NCBI GenBank assembly: GCA_913055785.1
Contig: CAJXLJ010000008.1
Span: 1-64,000, forward strand
DNA: 64,000 nt
Reading direction: 5' to 3'
Source of the DNA: an uncultured Parvularculaceae bacterium
Lineage (GTDB): Bacteria > Pseudomonadota > Alphaproteobacteria > Caulobacterales > Parvularculaceae
Below the pieces are notes generated by a model. That model saw only the letters and a list, made by a program, of their open reading frames with translations. It was not told the origin of the DNA and ran no database searches. Position numbers and translations under genes: made by a program. Shown here piece after piece: positions 26,925 to 36,636 of the stretch (positions within the stretch are counted from its first letter, which is position 1; the number at the start of each line of letters is the position of its first letter).

Positions 26925-26987
26925 CGTTTTCCGGGAGTTCGATGCGGTAAGCATCGAACGGAAGGCCGGTTTCCCGAAAGAAAACGC
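26924..26987. repeat. Nested hairpin after the acetyltransferase gene
   Basis: The inner arms GTTCGATGC/GCATCGAAC with a 5-base loop sit inside outer arms GCGTTTTCCGGGA and a bulged TCCCGAAAGAAAACGC. It may be a REP-type element or a structured 3' end of the nnr operon. Confidence 0.55.
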
Positions 26988-26997
26988 GGGGTTAAAA

Positions 26998-27028
26998 CTG
27001 AGGCGGATATGTTCGAAATCCGCCTCAG
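26998..27028. terminator. Stem-loop ahead of tRNA-Leu
   Basis: An 11-bp perfect inverted repeat CTGAGGCGGAT / ATCCGCCTCAG with a 9-base loop lies about 100 bases before the tRNA. No T-run follows, so termination is possible but not certain. Confidence 0.45.
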
Positions 27029-27125
27029 ACTGCTGGACGAGGGGGAATTCTCTGTTATAGAAGCGCGGCTTTGAGGGTCGCGCCGTCAGGCTGCGGCCCC
27101 TTATTGTTTGCGCCGGCTGGCGGTT

Positions 27126-27210
27126 GCGGATGTGGCGGAACTGGTAGACGCACCAGATTTAGGTTCTGGCGCCGCGAGGCGTGGGGGTTCGAGTCCCTCC
27201 ATCCGCACCA
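27126..27210 (+). tRNA. tRNA-Leu (anticodon TAG)
   Basis: This is an 85-base type-II tRNA. The acceptor GCGGATG pairs with CATCCGC, ending in the encoded ACCA. The anticodon stem CCAGA/TCTGG encloses TTTAGGT with anticodon TAG. A variable arm and the T-loop GGTTCGAGTCC follow. It sits 31 bases before tig, an arrangement seen in many alphaproteobacteria. Confidence 0.95.
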
Positions 27211-27241
27211 CATTAGAATTTGATACGAGGCCTGAGAGAAG

Positions 27242-28582
27242 ATGGAAGTAACGGAAAAAAGCGCTGAAGGATTGGACCGCAAGTTCCTGGTGAAGGTGCC
27301 GGCGAAGGAGCTCGACGAAAAGCTCGTCACGCGCCTCAACGAGATCAAGGGCCAGGTTCATTTGAAAGGCTTCCGCAAGGGCAAGGCGCCGGTTTCCTTT
27401 CTGAAGAAGATGTACGGCAAGGGCGTGATGTCCGAAATCGTACAGGAGATCGTCTCCGAGACGACCCAGAAGGCTTTCGCGGATCGCGACCTCAAGCCCG
27501 CGTCCTCGCCGCATCCGCATTTCCATTCCAACATGGACGACGTCATCGCCGGCAAGGCCGACCTTGAATACGACGTTCACGCCGAAATTCTTCCCGAGTT
27601 TGAGCCCGCCGAATATAAAGGCCTCAAGCTGACGAAGCCCGTCGCCGACATACCCGACGCCGACATCACCGAAGCGCTTGAGAAAATCGCCGAGCAGCAG
27701 GTGAGCTACAAGGCCCGCGGCAAGACCGCCAAGGCGAAGGACAAGGACCAGGTCCTGATCGATTTCGTCGGCCGCATCGACGGCGAGGAATTCGAAGGCG
27801 GCAAGGGTGAAGCGCACGAGCTGGTGCTTGGATCGGGCAGCTTCATCCCGGGTTTTGAAGACCAGCTTGTCGACGCCAAGACCGGCGACGATGTCGAGGT
27901 CAAGATCACCTTCCCGGAAAACTATCCGGCGGCCAATCTCGCCGGCAAGGATGCGGTGTTCAGCGTAACGGTGAACGAGGTGCGCGCGCCGGAAAAAGTC
28001 GAGATCGACGACGAGCTGGCCAAGAAAGTCGGTTTTGAAAGCCTTGAGGAGCTGAAGTCGCGCATCACCGAGCGCATCGAAGCGGATTACAAGCAGCTTT
28101 CACGGGCTCATGTGAAACGGGCGCTTCTCGACAAGCTTGACGCCGCCCATTCGTTCGAACTGCCGAAGGGGATGGTCGATGCGGAATTCGACCAGATCTG
28201 GCAGCAGGTGGAAGCGTCGGAACGCGATGAAGAAGATAAGGACAAGTCCGAAGACGACCTCAAGAAAGAGTATCGCGAGATCGCCGAGCGCCGCGTGCGC
28301 TTAGGTCTCGTCCTGGCGGAGATCGGCAAGCGCGCCGGCGTGCAGGTGCCGAGCGACGAGCTGCAGCGGGCGATGATCGACACCGCAAGGTCCTATCCGG
28401 GCCAGGAACGTCAGGTGCTCGAGTTCTATCAGCAGAATCCGGCGGCGCTGGAGCAGCTCCGCGCGCCGTTGTTCGAGGAGAAGGTCGTCGATCACATCCT
28501 TGAGACCGCCGAAATCAAGGAAAAGAAGGTCTCCAAGGAAAAGCTCATGGAAGACCCTGAAGGCGATAGCGGCGACGCCTGA
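27242..28582 (+). CDS. tig: Trigger factor
   Basis: This is a ribosome-associated chaperone and peptidyl-prolyl isomerase that folds nascent chains. In 446 residues: the N-terminal ribosome-binding domain with the signature GFRKGKAP (normally GFRxGKxP), the FKBP-like PPIase domain (DQVLIDFVGRIDGEEFEGGKGE, LGSGSFIPGFEDQL), and the helical C-terminal chaperone arms. It is the first gene of the conserved tig-clpP-clpX-lon order and ends at an intrinsic terminator. Confidence 0.96.
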   Translation: MEVTEKSAEGLDRKFLVKVPAKELDEKLVTRLNEIKGQVHLKGFRKGKAPVSFLKKMYGKGVMSEIVQEIVSETTQKAFADRDLKPASSPHPHFHSNMDDVIAGKADLEYDVHAEILPEFEPAEYKGLKLTKPVADIPDADITEALEKIAEQQVSYKARGKTAKAKDKDQVLIDFVGRIDGEEFEGGKGEAHELVLGSGSFIPGFEDQLVDAKTGDDVEVKITFPENYPAANLAGKDAVFSVTVNEVRAPEKVEIDDELAKKVGFESLEELKSRITERIEADYKQLSRAHVKRALLDKLDAAHSFELPKGMVDAEFDQIWQQVEASERDEEDKDKSEDDLKKEYREIAERRVRLGLVLAEIGKRAGVQVPSDELQRAMIDTARSYPGQERQVLEFYQQNPAALEQLRAPLFEEKVVDHILETAEIKEKKVSKEKLMEDPEGDSGDA

Positions 28583-28605
28583 TCCTTTTGGGCTTGAGAA
28601 TTGTC

Positions 28606-28642
28606 GAAACGGGTCGCCGGGTTTGGCGGCCCGTTTCCTTTT
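28606..28642 (+). terminator. Intrinsic terminator after tig
   Basis: GAAACGGG-T-CGCC and GGCG-G-CCCGTTTC form a strong stem around GGGTTT, followed by CCTTTT. It separates tig from clpP, which therefore needs its own promoter in the following ~200 bases. Confidence 0.8.
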
Positions 28643-28854
28643 CGAGACATGTTTTTTCCCTGAACGGCGATTTTCCGCCCTGCGGTTAACCCATTACCGA
28701 GGAAAATCTTGCATTTTCAGGTGAATAACCCTCGCTTAAGCAGGGTTGAGTAGGGTGGGAAAATTGGGGCTGGCGCTTGCGCCGCGAATTCCCATCTTAA
28801 GGAATGATATTAACGGATGCGCCCGCCCGCGGCGCCGGGATCAAGAGGACTACG

Positions 28855-29487
28855 ATGAAGGACCCTCAGGACATTTTCATGAATACGCTGGTGCCGATGG
28901 TGGTCGAGCAGTCCAGCCGCGGCGAGCGGGCCTATGACATCTATTCGAGGCTTTTGAAGGAGCGGATCATTTTCCTCTCCGGACCGGTCCATGACGGGGT
29001 CTCGACCCTGATCGTCGCCCAGCTGCTCTTCCTTGAGGCGGAAAACCCCAAGAAAGAGATCGCTTTTTATATCAATTCGCCCGGAGGGTCCGTCTCGGCC
29101 GGCCTCGCGATGTACGACACCATGCGCTACATCCGGCCAGCCGTCTCGACCATGTGCGTCGGGATGGCCGCGTCCATGGGCTCCCTGCTGCTGACGGCTG
29201 GGGAAAAGGACATGCGCTTCTCTCTGCCGAATTCCAGGATCATGGTCCACCAGCCTTCGGGCGGTTTTCAGGGCCAGGCTTCCGATATTGAGCGCCACGC
29301 CCAGGACATCATCAAACTGAAACGCCGGATGAATGAGATTTATGTGGAGCATACGGGTCAACCCTATGAAACCATTGAAAAAACCCTGGACCGGGATCAT
29401 TTCATGACCCCTGAAGAGGCGGTCGATTTCGGTCTGATCGATAAAGTGCTGTCGAGCAGGGCGGCGCCTGAAGAGACAGAGGCCTGA
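28855..29487 (+). CDS. clpP: ATP-dependent Clp protease proteolytic subunit
   Basis: This forms a 14-subunit peptidase chamber fed by ClpX or ClpA. The 210 residues show the serine protease triad: Ser in [13 protein letters not shown], His in [12 protein letters not shown], and Asp in the TLDRDHFM segment. Residues [23 protein letters not shown] are the standard N-terminal axial region. The ATG at 28855 follows AAGAGGA; an upstream ATG lacks similarity. It is encoded before clpX with a 200-base gap. Confidence 0.96.
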   Translation: MKDPQDIFMNTLVPMVVEQSSRGERAYDIYSRLLKERIIFLSGPVHDGVSTLIVAQLLFLEAENPKKEIAFYINSPGGSVSAGLAMYDTMRYIRPAVSTMCVGMAASMGSLLLTAGEKDMRFSLPNSRIMVHQPSGGFQGQASDIERHAQDIIKLKRRMNEIYVEHTGQPYETIEKTLDRDHFMTPEEAVDFGLIDKVLSSRAAPEETEA

Positions 29488-29690
29488 AATTCACCCTAAT
29501 CATTAACGACAAGCGGAAATGGTTTCTTGATTGATATGGGCGGAATATGGTCGAATAAAATCAAGTCGCTGGGGTATGGCGCCCTTCGTGCACCATTACC
29601 CGGTGGTTTGGCTGACCCGTCCCGGCCGGATCGACCGACGGCGCGCAGAGCGCCAAAGCTGCGGCGGCGCTGACAAGGAGTTTTGTGGTA

Positions 29691-30977
<1,287 letters not shown>

Positions 30978-31049
30978 GTCCTTGGATTCCGGGGAAAGCG
31001 TTTTCCGCCTTGAATCTGAAAGAGTAAACGCCACATTATGAAGGCGTCC

Positions 31050-31072
31050 GCCGCCGCTTTTTTAGCGGCGGC
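31050..31072. terminator. Hairpin between clpX and lon
   Basis: Nine-base GC-rich arms GCCGCCGCT / AGCGGCGGC enclose five T residues. There is no T-run after the stem. It may stabilise the clpX transcript or terminate weakly. The remaining ~160 bases to lon should contain its promoter. Confidence 0.5.
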
Positions 31073-31237
31073 TCGCGCGTCTTAAGGCCATGTTCGCTGT
31101 CATGGCTTATCTTCAGCCTCAATGAGCATGAGGTGAATCATTGCGCCGATGCGCGAACCGCCGCCCTATGGGGCGGAGCGAATTTATATTCCGGCTTGGC
31201 GCCGCACAGGCGGGCCGGGCCCTGTAAGGAGCCGCTG

Positions 31238-33622
31238 ATGAGCGACAACATTATTTATCCCGTTCTGCCGCTGCGCGATATTGTCGTGTTTCCGGGCATG
31301 ATCGTGCCGCTGTTCGTGGGGCGCGAAAAATCCGTAAACGCCCTTGAGAACGTCATGCAGAACGACAAGAAAATTCTGCTGGTGGCGCAAAAGGACGCCG
31401 GCGACGACGACCCCTCGGTAGAAGATATTTACGAGGTTGGCGTTGTCGCTTCGGTGCTGCAGCTTTTGAAGCTTCCCGACGGCACGGTGAAAGTGCTGGT
31501 CGAGGGCGAAACGCGCGCGACCGTCAAGGAATATACGCGTACGGACGAGTATTTTGAGGCTGAGGCCGCATTCATTGAAGAAGCCGAAGCTGACGACGCC
31601 GAAGTCGAAGCGCTCGCGCGGTCGGTTGTCGGGCAGTTCGAATCCTATGTGAAGCTCAACAAGCGCGTGCCGCCGGAAGTGATCGTCTCGGTCAACCAGA
31701 TCGAGGACTACGCCAAGCTTGCCGACACCGTCGCTTCGCATCTCAATATCAAGCTGTCTGAAAAACAGGAGCTTCTGGAAATCATCGGCGTCTCCGACCG
31801 GCTCGAGCGCGTCTATGCGTTGATGGAAGGCGAGATGAGCGTCCTTCAGGTGGAGAAGAAAATCCGCAACCGCGTCAAACGCCAGATGGAGAAGACGCAG
31901 CGCGAATATTACCTCAACGAGCAGATGAAGGCGATCCAGAAGGAGCTCGGCGAAGGCGACGACGGCAAGGACGAGCTTTCTGAAATCGAGGAGAAAATCG
32001 CCAAGACGAAACTCTCCAAGGAAGCGCGCGTCAAAGCCGAGGCGGAGCTGAAAAAACTGCGCCAGATGTCGCCGATGTCGGCCGAATCCACGGTCGTGCG
32101 AAACTATCTCGATTGGCTGACGGCCATTCCCTGGAACAGCCGCTCCAAGGTCAAGACCGACCTTGCGAAAGCCGAAGACGTTCTCGATGCGGACCATTAC
32201 GGCCTTGAAAAGGTCAAGGAGCGCATTGTCGAATATCTCGCGGTCCAGAAGCGCATGAACAAGCTGAAAGGGCCGATCCTTTGTCTCGTCGGTCCGCCGG
32301 GCGTCGGCAAAACCTCGCTCGGCAAGTCCATCGCCGGCGCCACGGGGCGCGAATTCGTGCGCGTTTCGCTTGGCGGCGTGCGCGACGAAGCGGAAATTCG
32401 CGGCCACCGGCGCACCTATATCGGCTCGATGCCGGGCAAGATCATTCAGTCGATGAAGAAGGCCAAGAAATCGAACCCGCTGTTCCTGCTCGACGAGATC
32501 GACAAGATGGGTCAGGACTTCCGGGGGGATCCGGCCTCGGCGCTGCTCGAAGTGCTCGATCCGGAGCAGAACGGGACCTTTCAGGATCACTATCTCGAAG
32601 TCGATTACGACCTTTCCGACGTCATGTTCATCACGACGGCGAACAGCCTCAACATGCCGCAGCCGCTTCTCGACCGGATGGAGATCATCCGCATCCCCGG
32701 CTACACCGAGGATGAAAAGGTCGAGATCGCGCGCCGTCACCTGATCCCGAAGCTCATGGAAAACCACGGGCTGTCGGAGAAGGAATGGAAGGTCGCTGAG
32801 GACGGTCTTTTGAAGCTGATCCGGCGTTACACCCGCGAAGCCGGCGTCCGCAATCTCGAGCGCGAACTCGCCAAGCTCGCCCGCAAGGCGGTGCGCAAGC
32901 TCGAAACCGGCGAAGCGAAAAGCGTCAAGGTCACGGCCGACAATCTCGACGACTTCGCCGGCGTGCCGAAATACCGTTATGGCGAGATCGATCGCGAAGA
33001 TCAGGTCGGCATCGTCACCGGTCTTGCGTGGACGTCGGTCGGCGGCGACATTCTGACGATCGAAGCGGTGAGGATGCCCGGCAAGGGGCGCATGACCCCG
33101 ACCGGCAACCTCAAGGACGTGATGAAGGAATCCGTCTCGGCCGCTTCATCCTACGTTCGCAGCCGCGCCACCGAATTCGGCGTCGAGCCGCCGGTCTTTG
33201 AAAAGACCGACATCCACATCCACGTGCCGGAAGGCGCGACCCCCAAGGACGGTCCTTCCGCCGGCGTCGCCATGGCGACGGCGATCGTCTCCGTGCTGAC
33301 GGGCGTGCCCGTTCACAAGGATATCGCCATGACCGGTGAGATTTCCCTGCGCGGCCGCGTGCTCGCCATCGGCGGTCTCAAGGAGAAACTCCTCGCGGCG
33401 CTCCGGGCCGGCGTCAAAACCGTGTTGATCCCGGAAGAAAACGAGAAGGATCTCGCGGAGATTCCGGACAACGTGAAGGACGGCCTCAAGATCATCCCGG
33501 TCTCGACGGTCGACGAGGTTCTGGGGCACGCGCTCACCAAGAAGCTGACCCCCATCGAGTGGACGGAGCCGGTGTCGCCGCCCCCGGGCGAGGCCGACGG
33601 CGAGGCGGTGGTCACTCACTGA
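31238..33622 (+). CDS. lon: ATP-dependent protease La
   Basis: This single-chain AAA+ protease degrades misfolded and regulatory proteins. In 794 residues: the N-terminal substrate-binding domain ([23 protein letters not shown]), Walker [14 protein letters not shown], Walker [14 protein letters not shown], and the Ser-Lys protease domain ([20 protein letters not shown] with the catalytic Ser, later [19 protein letters not shown] with the Lys ahead of it). In alphaproteobacteria such as Caulobacter, Lon removes CcrM, DnaA and SciP; this is family knowledge. AAGGAG precedes the ATG. Confidence 0.96.
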   Translation: MSDNIIYPVLPLRDIVVFPGMIVPLFVGREKSVNALENVMQNDKKILLVAQKDAGDDDPSVEDIYEVGVVASVLQLLKLPDGTVKVLVEGETRATVKEYTRTDEYFEAEAAFIEEAEADDAEVEALARSVVGQFESYVKLNKRVPPEVIVSVNQIEDYAKLADTVASHLNIKLSEKQELLEIIGVSDRLERVYALMEGEMSVLQVEKKIRNRVKRQMEKTQREYYLNEQMKAIQKELGEGDDGKDELSEIEEKIAKTKLSKEARVKAEAELKKLRQMSPMSAESTVVRNYLDWLTAIPWNSRSKVKTDLAKAEDVLDADHYGLEKVKERIVEYLAVQKRMNKLKGPILCLVGPPGVGKTSLGKSIAGATGREFVRVSLGGVRDEAEIRGHRRTYIGSMPGKIIQSMKKAKKSNPLFLLDEIDKMGQDFRGDPASALLEVLDPEQNGTFQDHYLEVDYDLSDVMFITTANSLNMPQPLLDRMEIIRIPGYTEDEKVEIARRHLIPKLMENHGLSEKEWKVAEDGLLKLIRRYTREAGVRNLERELAKLARKAVRKLETGEAKSVKVTADNLDDFAGVPKYRYGEIDREDQVGIVTGLAWTSVGGDILTIEAVRMPGKGRMTPTGNLKDVMKESVSAASSYVRSRATEFGVEPPVFEKTDIHIHVPEGATPKDGPSAGVAMATAIVSVLTGVPVHKDIAMTGEISLRGRVLAIGGLKEKLLAALRAGVKTVLIPEENEKDLAEIPDNVKDGLKIIPVSTVDEVLGHALTKKLTPIEWTEPVSPPPGEADGEAVVTH

Positions 33623-33643
33623 TCCGCCGGATTTCGGAGGTTT

Positions 33644-33682
33644 AAAAGGCGCGACGCCATGGCCGGCGGACGCGCCTTTTTT
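33644..33682 (+). terminator. Intrinsic terminator after lon
   Basis: AAAAGGCGCG and CGCGCCTTTTTT form a stem with inner GCC/GGC pairing and a T-run, between lon and the chorismate mutase gene. Confidence 0.8.
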
Positions 33683-33711
33683 CTCGCCCGCCGATCGCCT
33701 AAGTTCGCCCC

Positions 33712-34047
33712 ATGACATTTCCGAAAGCCAGAACCCCGGCGGAGGCCTGCACGAGCATGGCCGAAGTGCGCGAGGAGATCGACCGGCTCGACCGCATCCT
33801 GGTCGCGCTGATCGCCGAACGGCAGGGCTATATCGAGGCCGCGGGCCGGATTAAACCGCGCGCCGACGAGGTCCGACTTGAATGGCGGATCGAGGATGTG
33901 GTCGCCAAAGTGCTCGCCGAGGCCCGGAAACAGGGGCTTTCAGAACGAATCGCTGAGCCCGTCTGGCGCGAATTAATCGATCGCTGCATCGCACATGAGC
34001 ATGAAATCTGGGCTTTGGCGCATCCGCCGGCTGCAGTGAAGGCCTAG
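33712..34047 (+). CDS. Chorismate mutase (AroQ class)
   Basis: This is an all-helical monofunctional mutase of 111 residues converting chorismate to prephenate for Phe/Tyr synthesis. Active-site positions are visible in order: Arg in MAEVREEIDRLDRILVALIAERQGYI, Lys in AAGRIK, then WRIEDVVAKVLAEARKQGL and EPVWRELIDRCIAHE. There is no signal peptide, so it is cytosolic. It sits between lon and hupB with its own short gaps; this insertion into the lon-hupB order is uncommon but not unique. Confidence 0.85.
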   Translation: MTFPKARTPAEACTSMAEVREEIDRLDRILVALIAERQGYIEAAGRIKPRADEVRLEWRIEDVVAKVLAEARKQGLSERIAEPVWRELIDRCIAHEHEIWALAHPPAAVKA

Positions 34048-34195
34048 CAAAATCAATAGATTAGGGCTCCTGTGGAAAGGAAGCCCTTATTTTAAGCCGT
34101 TTTCGCTTGGCGAAGCGCTCGATTGCGCGCGATAAAGCCATGTTTCCTCAAGGAATCTCACCATTCCCACAAACCAAGACAGAAAGGGCGGAGGA

Positions 34196-34468
34196 ATGAA
34201 CAAGAACGAATTCATCGATAAAGTCGCGGACATGGCCGACATGAGCAAGGCGGACGCGGAGCGCGCCGTCAATGCAGTGTTCGACGCCGTCACCAACGCC
34301 CTCAAGGCTGGCGACGACGTGCGGCTCGTCGGCTTCGGCACCTTCTCCGCCGCCCACCGCAAGGCGCGCGAAGGGCGTAACCCGCGCACTGGCGAGACGA
34401 TCCAGATCCCGGCCTCGATCCAGCCGAAATTCTCCGCCGGCAAAGGCCTTAAGGACGCGCTCAACTAG
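34196..34468 (+). CDS. hupB: DNA-binding protein HU
   Basis: This is a histone-like dimer that bends and compacts DNA. The 90 residues are canonical: MNKNEFIDKVADMADMSKADAERAVNA, GDDVRLVGFGTFSAAHRKAREGRNPRTGE (the DNA-clamping arm with the intercalating Pro in GRNPRTGE) and IPASIQPKFSAGKGLKDALN. Ribosome site AAAGGGCGGAGGA before ATG. It ends at an intrinsic terminator followed by tRNA-Val. Confidence 0.96.
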   Translation: MNKNEFIDKVADMADMSKADAERAVNAVFDAVTNALKAGDDVRLVGFGTFSAAHRKAREGRNPRTGETIQIPASIQPKFSAGKGLKDALN

Positions 34469-34493
34469 GCGCGCCTCATCAGACGGCTTATTC

Positions 34494-34541
34494 GAAAACG
34501 GCCGGTCCCGCGGCGCTCCGCCGGGCCGGTCGTTTTCTTTT
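34494..34541 (+). terminator. Intrinsic terminator after hupB
   Basis: GAAAACGGCCGG pairs with CCGGTCGTTTTC across a GC-rich inner stem (CCCGCGGCG / GCCGGG) and is followed by TTTT. Confidence 0.8.
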
Positions 34542-34625
34542 GGAGTAGCCGGCGCGCCCGGGTTGCCGGGCGAGGTTGGCCGCGCTAAAGACGGCGCCCC
34601 GCGCGAAGGCGCGGCGGCTTTAAAA

Positions 34626-34701
34626 GGGCGGTTAGCTCAGCTGGAAGAGCGGCTGGTTTACACCCAGTAGGTCGGCGGTTCGAACCCGTCACCGCCCACC
34701 A
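34626..34701 (+). tRNA. tRNA-Val (anticodon TAC)
   Basis: This is a 76-base tRNA. The acceptor GGGCGGT pairs with ACCGCCC, ending ACCA. The D-arm is TAGCTCAGCTGGAAGAG; the anticodon loop TTTACAC holds TAC; the T-loop is GGTTCGAACCC with its stem one base imperfect. It marks the right end of the core tig-lon-hupB block. From here on the DNA is AT-richer by eye. Confidence 0.95.
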
Positions 34702-34968
34702 CGCACTCAGTGCGCCTTATAGTTAGTCAGTACAAGTATTAATTACGCCCAAGTTTCCGGCGCTTAGCCCCATAATTTTTTAGAACTTGACGGAAAAACG
34801 TCTCTCTTTTCGGGACTGGACCATGAAAGGTTCGAACTTCTCTGTTCGCGAAATTGCCCGACCTATTGAACGGTTGGCGATGGTGTTCAGTCAGACGCCA
34901 ATCGGGCGTGTGTCGTTTAGTCTGTTCCATATGGCCAGCCACGCAGGTCGAAGAAAAGGAGAGAGCCA

Positions 34969-36351
34969 TCACTCACTATTTATTGGCTCGACTGAAACTA
35001 GGTCAACTGTTTGTGGTTCACGTCCTATCAATGATTGCGTTGCTTGAACGGCCCCGTCTGGTGTGCGGAAGAATCGCGTATTCAAAAGTCTCAAGACAAG
35101 CGCTTCGTCTGCTGTAGGAGACAGGTAATATACCCAGCCCGGCTCTAAAAAAGTCAAATATATGCCGTCTTCTTGCTCTGATATCTGTATGGGGCCGAAC
35201 CCAGGGTGCTCGTACACGCCAATAAGGGCGCGATGGGCATCCGAGAGCTCAGCTGTTTCGCTGCGCAATGGCGCCGGATCGGGTTTTTCACCATACACCA
35301 AAGCGAGCAATGTTGGTTCCGCGCCGAATAGCGGATAGGCTTCAATGTTCGCCGCAATCACAACGTAAATATCATCCTCTGGAATCGCTAACACACTGGC
35401 GCCGTAACCACGCGTAGCCCCCTGTAAGCGATAAACTTGGCGACCGTCATACTCAGAAGTTTTGACCAATCCCAACTCCGAACCTTCTTCATCAAGTAAA
35501 TTTACATCTTCATTCTTAACGATCGCGCGCATCCATCCGGTAAGATCGGCTGCTGTCGCAACCAGACCCTCCGCGCCTGTTGCAATTGGGACGACCGGCG
35601 CTGGGCGCAAATCATCCGGCGCTGGGCCAGCAGTATAACCAACCACGATGTTTTCTGCGTCAGCATAACGGGTTGTTTCAACTGCACTCTCGTTTAGTCC
35701 GAGCGGATTCAAAACATGCGCAGTGACCAACTGAGGATAAGGCGTGTTTGCAACCCGCTCACAGATTACGGCGAGAAGCTCATAGCCCGTGTTTGAATAA
35801 GCGTAGTCCGCACCTGGCTCGCCAATCAATATTTGGCGATTTAGCCAACCGACAAGACCGTCTTCATCAAAAGTATCCCGATCACCCACAGGCACGTCGC
35901 GAGGTAACCCAGCCGTATGACGCAAGACTTGGTCGACGGTCATGCGTGCTCCGTCGGTATACTCGGGAATGTATGTAGACACGGATGATGTGAGGTCGAG
36001 AAGGTTTTCAGATTCGAGTGACAATAGCAGTGCTGCCGTCATGCTCTTTGTTATCGAGCCGGCCGCGAAGCGCGTATGATCTGAATGCAGTATTTGATCT
36101 TCAAAATCGGCAAATCCAAACCGCGTTTCAACGATAAGCTCATCACCGCGCTGCACACGAATGACCCCGGAAAAGTCCTTCATCGCCTCAATTGGTTCAA
36201 AATAAGCGCGCAGCGTTGTTTCCATCGCTTGCACCTCTTCAAAGGAGGCAGATACGGATGCATTTTCGACAAGACTTTCGTTTGAACATGAGGCCAAAGC
36301 AAAAACCGCGAACCCCAAAAGTGCATACTGATGTTTCATCTTGAATTGCAT
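34969..36351 (-). CDS. Serine hydrolase of the beta-lactamase / PBP4* family (lipoprotein)
   Basis: This is a 460-residue envelope enzyme. A signal peptide ends in a lipobox (ALASC), so it is probably lipid-anchored. The catalytic motifs of class C beta-lactamase-like hydrolases are present: S-x-x-K in AAGSITKSMTAALLL and Y-x-N in YAYSNTGYELL; a late H/K-x-G-like element is uncertain. A C-terminal domain (ALIGVYEHPGFGPIQI...) resembles the lipocalin-like add-on found in many such esterases/peptidases. It is unlikely to be an antibiotic-resistance enzyme; D-amino-acid peptide or ester hydrolysis is more usual. AGGGAT precedes the start. Confidence 0.85.
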   Translation of the reverse strand: MQFKMKHQYALLGFAVFALASCSNESLVENASVSASFEEVQAMETTLRAYFEPIEAMKDFSGVIRVQRGDELIVETRFGFADFEDQILHSDHTRFAAGSITKSMTAALLLSLESENLLDLTSSVSTYIPEYTDGARMTVDQVLRHTAGLPRDVPVGDRDTFDEDGLVGWLNRQILIGEPGADYAYSNTGYELLAVICERVANTPYPQLVTAHVLNPLGLNESAVETTRYADAENIVVGYTAGPAPDDLRPAPVVPIATGAEGLVATAADLTGWMRAIVKNEDVNLLDEEGSELGLVKTSEYDGRQVYRLQGATRGYGASVLAIPEDDIYVVIAANIEAYPLFGAEPTLLALVYGEKPDPAPLRSETAELSDAHRALIGVYEHPGFGPIQISEQEDGIYLTFLEPGWVYYLSPTADEALVLRLLNTRFFRTPDGAVQATQSLIGREPQTVDLVSVEPINSE

Positions 36352-36636
36352 AATTTATATCCCTGCCGCTCTAGCTCTTATTTTTTGACCGTACCATTAT
36401 GAACGCAGACTTATGCGCCTGCCAAGGCTAAGTTCCGGTCATTCGGATATTTATTTGTACGGTCCGCTTTCGCCGATCTATTGCCAATCATCTTTGGACG
36501 GAGTTTCTTTGCTGTCAATATACGTTTAGAGGATATTCAAGAAGTCCGCCTGTCGCGCAGAAGCGGTCATAAGAAGTTGCGTCCTCGATCGTCATCAACT
36601 AACAGCGGAAGCGCCAGAAGGATCGACTTGAAACGA

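Noticed and set aside
31133-31237. N-terminal extension of Lon
   Set aside because: The ATG at 31238 has AAGGAG and is the universal start region of Lon; the extension has no similarity.
34739-35047. Open frames on both strands just after tRNA-Val
   Set aside because: No recognisable domains, they overlap each other and partly the serine hydrolase gene, and no ribosome site stands out.
34969-36351. Antibiotic-resistance beta-lactamase
   Set aside because: The SxxK and YxN motifs fit the broad serine-hydrolase/PBP4* family, but the length, lipobox and C-terminal domain are those of peptidase/esterase members rather than AmpC enzymes.
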